Below, piece after piece: positions 14,585 to 19,258 of a stretch of 19,258 nucleotides of DNA. Below the pieces are notes generated by a model. That model saw only the letters and a program-made list of their open reading frames with translations. It did not search any database and was not told the DNA's origin. Position numbers and translations under genes: made by a program. The stretch is taken from NCBI GenBank assembly GCA_934141575.1, contig CAKPCJ010000021.1:1-19258 (forward strand), read 5' to 3'. Within the stretch, counting starts at the first letter, position 1; the number at the start of each line of letters is the position of its first letter. The stretch is from an uncultured Bacilli bacterium (GTDB taxonomy: Bacteria; Bacillota_I; Bacilli_A; RF39; UBA660).

Positions 14585-16048
14585 ATGGAGTGTTATAAAG
14601 AAGTTGGAAATGTAATATATACAATAGATGAATTACTAGAATTGACTAATAAATATATAACTGATGAAAATCAAATAAAACTAATTAAATATGCTTATCT
14701 AGTAGCAAGAAGAATGCATTACAACCAAAGAAGAAAATCTGGAGAGGAATACATAATTCACCCATTAAATGTGGCATATATTGCAGCCACATATCATCTA
14801 GACTATGAGACTATATGTGCATCCCTTTTACACGACGTAGTAGAGGATACCACTATGTCATTAGAAGAATTAAAATCATTATTTGGAGAGAAAATAGCAA
14901 TTTTAGTAGATGGAGTAACGAAAATTTCAAATATGAAATTTTCAACAAAAGATCAAGAAATAAAAGCTAATCAAAATAAAATATTACATGGTATGTGTCA
15001 AGATGTAAGAATAATTTTTATAAAATTAGCGGACAGACTTCATAACATGAGAACGATTTCATCAATGCCATCAAAAAAACAACTTGCTAAAGCTAATGAA
15101 ACATATGAATTATACGTTCCACTAGCGTACAGATATGGATTATACAGAGTAAAAGAAGAATTAGAAGATATTTCATTTTTTTATAGAAATAGATCAGGAT
15201 ATGAAAGAACACTCGAAACAATAGAAACCAGAAAGCATGAATTTTATAGCATACTTAGTGAAATGAAAAAAAACGTTTACAAAAATTTAATAAGTGCTGA
15301 TATTTCACCAATAATAGAAGAATCTATTAAAAACGTTCACGGTGTTTATAGAAGATTATCTATGGGAATTGGAATAGAAAATATGCACGATTTATTATCA
15401 CTTAAAGTTATAGTTTCACAAATTCCAGATTGCTATCGTACATTAGGAGTTCTTCATTCATTATATCACCACGTAGATGGAAGATTTAAAGATTATGTTT
15501 TTACTCCGAAATCAAATAATTATAGATCACTACATACAGTATTGTTTTCTGGAACAGATTATCTAGTACAAGCTAGAATTAGAACGCCAGAAATGAATAG
15601 ATTTGCAACTTCCGGAATTATGACATATTACCAAGAAAACCAAAATCAGCAAGAGGATATAAAGAAAAAATTAAGCGAAGAATTTAGATTTTTTAAAGAA
15701 TTAGTAGAAGCATCATCGTTGGGAGCTGATACAGATGTTAGAAAATTCGTAAATGAACAAATGGAAAGGAAAATAAATGTATATACGCCGGATGGCACAA
15801 GGATAGAACTTCCGTTAGGCTCAACACCAATAGATGTAGCGTTCAAATTAGGTGAAGACTATGTAATACATTTTGACGCTGTGTTTGCGAACAATAGACC
15901 AGTAGGCCAAGACTATAGGCTTAACGATGGGGATATAATAAAAATAGTAAAAAACGAGGAAAAATATGCGCCATGTAAAAAATGGCTTCATTCAGCAAAA
16001 ACAAATTATGCAAAAGATGGTATTAAAACATTAATAAAAAAGAACTAA
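14585..16048 (+). CDS. Short RelA/SpoT homologue (HD hydrolase + degraded synthetase + TGS), probable (p)ppGpp hydrolase
   Basis: This 487-residue protein of the RelA/SpoT family metabolises the alarmone (p)ppGpp. The N-terminal HD hydrolase domain is intact: Arg50 (RRKSGEEYIIHP), His59, His83-Asp84 (LLHDVVEDT), Asp150 and Asn154 (LADRLHNMR). The synthetase domain (~200-370) keeps Asp269 and the RFKDYVFTPKSNNYRSLHT block (300-318), but other conserved positions are changed. The usual GRxKHxYSIYRK segment reads ESIKNVHGVYRR, the Arg of DLLAIRV is Lys (DLLSLKV), and the catalytic Glu of EVQIRT is Gln329 (QARIRT). A TGS domain (~396-457) follows. The protein then ends ~30 residues later, without the helical, zinc-finger and ACT regions that bring long Rel proteins to ~730 residues. 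Hydrolase-dominant activity is inference. GGAGGGG precedes the ATG. Confidence 0.88.
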   Translation: MECYKEVGNVIYTIDELLELTNKYITDENQIKLIKYAYLVARRMHYNQRRKSGEEYIIHPLNVAYIAATYHLDYETICASLLHDVVEDTTMSLEELKSLFGEKIAILVDGVTKISNMKFSTKDQEIKANQNKILHGMCQDVRIIFIKLADRLHNMRTISSMPSKKQLAKANETYELYVPLAYRYGLYRVKEELEDISFFYRNRSGYERTLETIETRKHEFYSILSEMKKNVYKNLISADISPIIEESIKNVHGVYRRLSMGIGIENMHDLLSLKVIVSQIPDCYRTLGVLHSLYHHVDGRFKDYVFTPKSNNYRSLHTVLFSGTDYLVQARIRTPEMNRFATSGIMTYYQENQNQQEDIKKKLSEEFRFFKELVEASSLGADTDVRKFVNEQMERKINVYTPDGTRIELPLGSTPIDVAFKLGEDYVIHFDAVFANNRPVGQDYRLNDGDIIKIVKNEEKYAPCKKWLHSAKTNYAKDGIKTLIKKN

Positions 16049-16053
16049 AATAA

Positions 16054-16082
16054 TAGACATTTGAATTAATTTATAATATACT
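16054..16082 (+). promoter_or_regulatory. Candidate promoter of the unknown gene at 16121
   Basis: TAGACA (16054-16059) and TATACT (16077-16082) are separated by 17 bases. Each is one base from consensus. No terminator is visible after rel, so read-through is also possible. Confidence 0.55.
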
Positions 16083-16120
16083 TTTCTTAGAAGTTAATAA
16101 TGTGATTTTCCGGAGGTTTT

Positions 16121-16684
16121 ATGAAAATGACTGATGAAATAACTATAATGAAATTTTTAAAACTATACTATAGGGTGCCAGCAAGTAAATCAAAATATTT
16201 TAGACATAAAGATTTGAAAAAATTAATACCAGAATTAGAACCTATAGTTTATAGTGATTATGACGAATTAAATAAAATGATGAGTTGTGGAATTTGCCTA
16301 AAAATAAAAGATTGTGAGGGAATGATTGCATATTATAAAAACCCTTTTTATATAGATGTTTCATTAGAAAACTATGCATTTGAGCAAACAGATGAGTTTA
16401 AGAAATCATCACTATATCATAGATTTGATAATTATGAGGAGCAAAATTCTAGCGAAGAAGTAGATGAATACGATTTACAAATTCCAGTAATTTCAAATGA
16501 AGAACTTGAGAAACTAGAAAAATGGGAATTATTAGAATTGAAAGATAAGCTTAATAAACTAAACAAAAGAACAATGGGCGCAACTTATTTCCAAATATCT
16601 ATGATAAAAAAAGAACTCAGCTCTAGAAGAAAAGAACAAATTGGTGAAAGAAAAATTTATCAAAAAAAGAAAAATAATAATTAA
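16121..16684 (+). CDS. Conserved-looking protein of unknown function
   Basis: I do not recognise this 187-residue protein. It has no signal peptide or membrane helix. The first ~95 residues form a mixed domain (ITIMKFLKLYYRVPASKSKYF, then DELNKMMSCGICLKIKDCEGM with Cys-x2-Cys and one more Cys). An acidic, low-complexity linker (EEQNSSEEVDEYD, ~106-118) leads to a helical, Lys/Glu-rich C-terminus (SNEELEKLEKWELLELKDKL, ~125-144) with a basic tail (YQKKKNNN). The Cys pair alone is too little to call a zinc site. GGAGG lies four bases before the ATG at 16121 and ten before the ATG at 16127, so either Met may be used. It has its own promoter and terminator between rel and obgE. Confidence 0.75.
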   Translation: MKMTDEITIMKFLKLYYRVPASKSKYFRHKDLKKLIPELEPIVYSDYDELNKMMSCGICLKIKDCEGMIAYYKNPFYIDVSLENYAFEQTDEFKKSSLYHRFDNYEEQNSSEEVDEYDLQIPVISNEELEKLEKWELLELKDKLNKLNKRTMGATYFQISMIKKELSSRRKEQIGERKIYQKKKNNN

Positions 16685-16711
16685 AGTTATAAATAATATT
16701 TATAACTTTTT
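16683..16711 (+). terminator. Intrinsic terminator after the unknown gene
   Basis: AAAGTTATAAA (16683-16693), a TAATA loop and TTTATAACTTT (16699-16709) form a perfect 11-bp stem followed by T residues. It overlaps the stop codon. Confidence 0.8.
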
Positions 16712-16728
16712 ATAATTATAAATGTTTG

Positions 16729-16737
16729 TGTTATAAT
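16729..16737 (+). promoter_or_regulatory. Extended -10 promoter of obgE
   Basis: TGtTATAAT (16729-16737) is a perfect extended -10. The -35 position (TTTATA, 16709-16714) is weak and lies in the upstream terminator tail. TTGGAGG and the obgE ATG follow. Confidence 0.65.
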
Positions 16738-16763
16738 AAAAATATAAATTTTGGAGGTAACTT

Positions 16764-18038
16764 ATGTTTGTAGATGAGGTAATTATAGATGTAACTGCAG
16801 GTTCAGGTGGAGACGGTTGTACTGCATTTAGAAGAGAAAAATATGTTCCAATGGGTGGACCAGATGGTGGAAATGGTGGAAACGGAAGTAATATTATATT
16901 TAAAGTTGATAGAGGTTTAAAAACATTGCTAGACTTAAGATATCACAGAATAATAAAAGGTGAACGTGGCGCTCATGGAATGGGAAGTACAAAAAATGGT
17001 AAAAATGCTAAAGATATATATATTAAAGTACCAGAAGGAACGACAGTAACTGATTTGGATACTGGTTTGATAGTAGCTGATCTTACAAAACATGATGAAG
17101 AAGTTGTAGTGGCGTATGGAGGACGTGGAGGACGCGGTAATAAAGCATTTGCAACAGCGGCTAATCCAGCTCCAAATATAAGCGAATATGGTGAACCAGG
17201 AGAAAAAAGAAGATTAAAAATAGAACTTAAATTACTAGCAGATGTAGGTTTAGTTGGACTTCCTAGTGTTGGTAAAAGTACACTTATATCAAATGTTTCT
17301 GCCTGCAAAGCAAAAGTAGCAGCTTATCATTTTACAACATTAGTTCCTAATTTAGGCGTAGTAAAAGTAAAAGATGGAAGAACATTTGTAATGGCAGATT
17401 TACCAGGATTAATAAAAGGTGCATCACTTGGTGAAGGGTTAGGAGATCAATTCTTAAAACATATAGAAAGGACCAAAGTAATAGTGCATATTATTGATAT
17501 GGGAGGTTTTGAAGGAAGAAATCCATATGATGATTATATGACTATTCAAAAGGAATTAGAAAATTTCAATCCTAATATATTAAAAAAACCTCAGATAATT
17601 TTGGCAAATAAAATGGATTTACCAGATTTCGAAAAGAATTTGGAAGAATTTAAGAAAAAGGTAAAAGATATTCCAATATATCCAATTTCTGCCATTCTTT
17701 TAGAAGGAGTAGATGATGCTCTTATACACATAGCCGATTTAGTATATAGTACAGAAAATGCTCCTATATATGATGAAGAGCAAATGGAAAGTCATGTATT
17801 ATACAAATTTAAAAAAGAAAATTCCTATAATGTATACAAAGAAAATGACTATTATGTTATTTCTGGAGAGCAAATAGAAAAACTATTAAAAATGACTAAA
17901 TTCAATAGTGACGATGCAATATTAAGATTCGCAAGAAAATTAAGAAAAATGGGTATAGATGACAAGTTAGAAGAACTAGGTGCAAAAGCAGGAGACAAAG
18001 TTAAAATATTAGATTTTGAATTTGAATATAGAGTTTAA
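16764..18038 (+). CDS. obgE: GTPase ObgE/CgtA, ribosome-associated
   Basis: This 424-residue Obg GTPase is essential in most bacteria and acts in late 50S assembly and stress signalling, with links to ppGpp. The N-terminal Gly-rich Obg fold (1-~158) includes DVTAGSGGDGCTAFRREKY and YGGRGGRGNKAFATAANPAP. The G domain carries G1 GLPSVGKST (165-173), switch region FTTLVPNLG, G3 DLPGLIKGAS (212-221) and G4 NKMD (282-285). The C-terminal OCT domain (~345-424) includes KFNSDDAILRFARKLRKMGI. It is full length and intact. GGAGG precedes the ATG. Obg usually sits next to rplU-rpmA, as it nearly does here. A terminator spans its stop codon. Confidence 0.97.
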   Translation: MFVDEVIIDVTAGSGGDGCTAFRREKYVPMGGPDGGNGGNGSNIIFKVDRGLKTLLDLRYHRIIKGERGAHGMGSTKNGKNAKDIYIKVPEGTTVTDLDTGLIVADLTKHDEEVVVAYGGRGGRGNKAFATAANPAPNISEYGEPGEKRRLKIELKLLADVGLVGLPSVGKSTLISNVSACKAKVAAYHFTTLVPNLGVVKVKDGRTFVMADLPGLIKGASLGEGLGDQFLKHIERTKVIVHIIDMGGFEGRNPYDDYMTIQKELENFNPNILKKPQIILANKMDLPDFEKNLEEFKKKVKDIPIYPISAILLEGVDDALIHIADLVYSTENAPIYDEEQMESHVLYKFKKENSYNVYKENDYYVISGEQIEKLLKMTKFNSDDAILRFARKLRKMGIDDKLEELGAKAGDKVKILDFEFEYRV

Positions 18039-18053
18039 ACTCTATATTTTTTT
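18025..18053 (+). terminator. Intrinsic terminator after obgE
   Basis: AATATAGAGTTT and AAACTCTATATT (18025-18048) form a perfect palindromic stem followed by a T run to 18053. It includes the obgE stop. Confidence 0.85.
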
Positions 18054-18072
18054 ACTAGAAAATGCCCTAAAA

Positions 18073-18154
18073 ATAATATTGTAAACAGACATATTTAATA
18101 CAAATGTATCTTGAAATATAATCTTGTAAACTGTATAATTTTATCATAAGGTAG
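18073..18154 (+). repeat. Pilin promoter block, copy A
   Basis: These 82 bases align without gaps to 19177-19258 (offset 1104), matching at 70 of 82 positions. The block holds the -35, the -10 and the start of the ribosome site of the pilin gene. It also contains two direct repeats, ATAATATTGTAAAC (18073-18086) and ATAATCTTGTAAAC (18118-18131), 45 bases apart. The second fills the -35/-10 spacer. Confidence 0.9.
18111..18139 (+). promoter_or_regulatory. Promoter of the type IV pilin gene
   Basis: TTGAAA (18111-18116) and a perfect TATAAT (18134-18139) have an ideal 17-base spacer. The same elements with the same spacing are preserved in copy B, which supports function. Confidence 0.82.
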
Positions 18155-18162
18155 GAGATAAT

Positions 18163-19101
18163 ATGAAAAAGGATAAAGGATTTACATTAATAGAATTATT
18201 AACTGTAATAGCAATATTAGCAGTAATATTGTTAATCGCTGCACCAACAATATTAGGAGTATTAGATAAAGCAAAAAGAAGTACATTTAAGAATCAAGTA
18301 TTAATGTATGTAGAAGGATTAAAGACACAAGTAGCGTTAAGTGAAATAGGACAAGAGCAAAATATAACATGGACTAATAATGAGACAATAGTAGATTTCT
18401 CTAGCATAGATATGGATTCAGCTAATAATTATACAGGTAAGATAAAGGTAACAAGAAATAATGGCAAATATACATATACAGTAATAGATGCTCATGGAGA
18501 TGGATGGAAATTAGACTCACAACTTAAGCCAGAAGAAATAGCGGATAGCAATATAATAGTGGATGATAAAAAGCAAGTACAAGAGTATACAATTACAAAT
18601 ATGATTATTAATGGTTCATTTGAAGATGGACTTACCGGCTGGACCATTGAAGGAGATAACAACACTAACTCAATCGTTTCAGATGTAAGTTTAATAGGTT
18701 CTAATTCTTTTAAAAGGGGAATCACTGATAAAGAAGCTACTAATTATTTATCACAACAAATAGATTGGATAAAAGATCATAAATATTATTACTTCATGTA
18801 TGGATATATTAATTCTAATGGCCAACAAACTTTATATGCCGATATATTTATGAAGGGATATGCAATTAAAATGGAAGCTGATAGCAACAGTTTTAAAAGA
18901 GGAAGTAGTATTTATACTCCTACTACAACTGAAAAACGTGGAATTAGTTTCAACTGGAATGCCAATAACGTTGAAACCTTCGTTGATGGTCTTGCATTAA
19001 TTGATTTAACAGAAACATTTGGTGCTGGTAATGAACCAACAAAAGAATGGTGCGATAAAAATATTCCTTACTTTGACGGAACAACTAAAATATATAAATA
19101 A
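18163..19101 (+). CDS. Type IV pilin with a lectin/phage-tail-like C-terminal domain
   Basis: This 312-residue prepilin has a six-residue leader (MKKDKG), a canonical cleavage and methylation site G|FTLIELLTVIAILAVI with Glu at +5, and a continuous hydrophobic helix to residue ~33. The pilin stalk runs to ~145. From ~147 a second domain begins, MIINGSFEDGLTGWTIEGD, the usual opening of CBM4/9-type carbohydrate-binding jelly rolls. It ends with DLTETFGAGNEPTKEWCDKN and IPYFDGT, a C-terminal motif familiar from phage tail and surface proteins. Binding to a surface glycan is inference. Typical pilins are 130-180 residues, so the added domain doubles the size. Codon use changes at the junction: ATA encodes 14 of 16 Ile before residue 147 but 5 of 16 after it. 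GTAGGAG precedes the ATG. It lies away from pilB/pilC and has its own promoter and terminator. Confidence 0.88.
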   Translation: MKKDKGFTLIELLTVIAILAVILLIAAPTILGVLDKAKRSTFKNQVLMYVEGLKTQVALSEIGQEQNITWTNNETIVDFSSIDMDSANNYTGKIKVTRNNGKYTYTVIDAHGDGWKLDSQLKPEEIADSNIIVDDKKQVQEYTITNMIINGSFEDGLTGWTIEGDNNTNSIVSDVSLIGSNSFKRGITDKEATNYLSQQIDWIKDHKYYYFMYGYINSNGQQTLYADIFMKGYAIKMEADSNSFKRGSSIYTPTTTEKRGISFNWNANNVETFVDGLALIDLTETFGAGNEPTKEWCDKNIPYFDGTTKIYK

Positions 19102-19107
19102 ATATTT

Positions 19108-19144
19108 AAACTATAGATTTAAGAATAATTTATAGTTTTTTTTA
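19108..19144 (+). terminator. Intrinsic terminator after the pilin gene
   Basis: AAACTATA (19108-19115) pairs with TATAGTTT (19131-19138) over a 15-base loop, followed by a T run to 19144. Confidence 0.65.
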
Positions 19145-19176
19145 TGCATAAATAATAGTCATAAAATCTATAAAAA

Positions 19177-19258
19177 ATAATATTATAAACATGTATATTT
19201 GATATAAATATGCCTTGAAATATAATATTATAAACTGTATAATTTTATTATAAGGTAG
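19177..19258 (+). repeat. Pilin promoter block, copy B (cut by the window end)
   Basis: This block has 70 of 82 positions identical, ungapped, to copy A. Its two internal repeats (19177-19190 and 19222-19235) are identical to each other, ATAATATTATAAAC, and again 45 bases apart. By alignment, the next gene's start codon should lie at about 19267, outside the window, so a second pilin-type gene is predicted in tandem. Confidence 0.88.
19215..19243 (+). promoter_or_regulatory. Promoter of the predicted next pilin gene
   Basis: TTGAAA (19215-19220) and TATAAT (19238-19243) have the same 17-base spacer as copy A. The ribosome site begins at the window edge (AAGGTAG). Confidence 0.8.

Noticed and set aside
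16061..16077. TTGAAT followed by TATAAT upstream of the unknown gene.
   Set aside because: The spacer is only five bases. The TAGACA/TATACT pair at 16054-16082 with a 17-base spacer fits better.
16973..17308. Minus-strand open frame of 111 codons opposite obgE.
   Set aside because: It is a shadow of the Gly-rich Obg and P-loop coding sequence, with Pro/Ser-rich low-complexity translation and no ribosome site.

Overview
The window comes from an AT-rich, low-GC Bacillota genome. It uses standard stop assignments: TGA ends the genes at 9939 and 11198, and TGG encodes Trp. Two things support Bacillota. The first is the gene neighbourhood dnaG-rpoD-trmK followed by a convergent yqfQ-like gene. 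The second is the rplU-prp-rpmA cluster, where L27 carries the N-terminal extension removed by the Prp protease. The very low GC, the strong ATA/AAA codon bias and the mix of type IV pilin genes with a short Rel protein suggest an uncultured gut lineage of the RF39/Mollicutes-related type. That placement is inference.

Layout. At 1-325 lies the 3' end of a surface-type protein whose last ~30 codons are abruptly GC-rich and dominated by NNY codons. A convergent DUF6512-like membrane gene (349-873, minus) and mntP (955-1521) follow. The macromolecular-synthesis genes dnaG, rpoD and trmK (1585-5047) are tightly packed. From 5098 to 11198 there is a type IV pilus/ComG-like region: yqfQ-like (minus), pilC with an unusual amphipathic N-terminal extension, the prepilin peptidase pilD, a short pilB/comGA ATPase (minus), two minor-pilin-like genes and an unrecognised 236-residue gene. 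A response regulator/histidine kinase pair spans 11277-13410. Then come a strong promoter with an L21 leader RNA, rplU-prp-rpmA (13608-14507), a short HD-SYN-TGS Rel homologue (14585-16048), an unknown gene (16121-16684) and obgE (16764-18038). The right edge holds a classical type IV pilin gene with a lectin/phage-tail-like C-terminal domain (18163-19101). The window ends inside a near copy of that pilin's promoter block, so a second pilin probably begins about 9 bases beyond the window.

How the parts fit. PilD would cleave the prepilins encoded at 9382, 9944 and 18163, and probably the one beyond the right edge. PilB and PilC would power and anchor pseudopilus or pilus assembly. No PilQ, PilM/N/O or PilT is present, which fits a Gram-positive Com/T4P machine. 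The most interesting signals are: the pilin with mosaic codon use and a duplicated promoter block containing co-varying direct repeats; the 11-residue repeats in PilC; a Rel homologue with an intact hydrolase site but a degraded synthetase site; and the possible diversity-generated C-terminus at the left edge. There is no gene-free stretch longer than 300 bases, and I saw no tRNA, rRNA, CRISPR array or insertion sequence.
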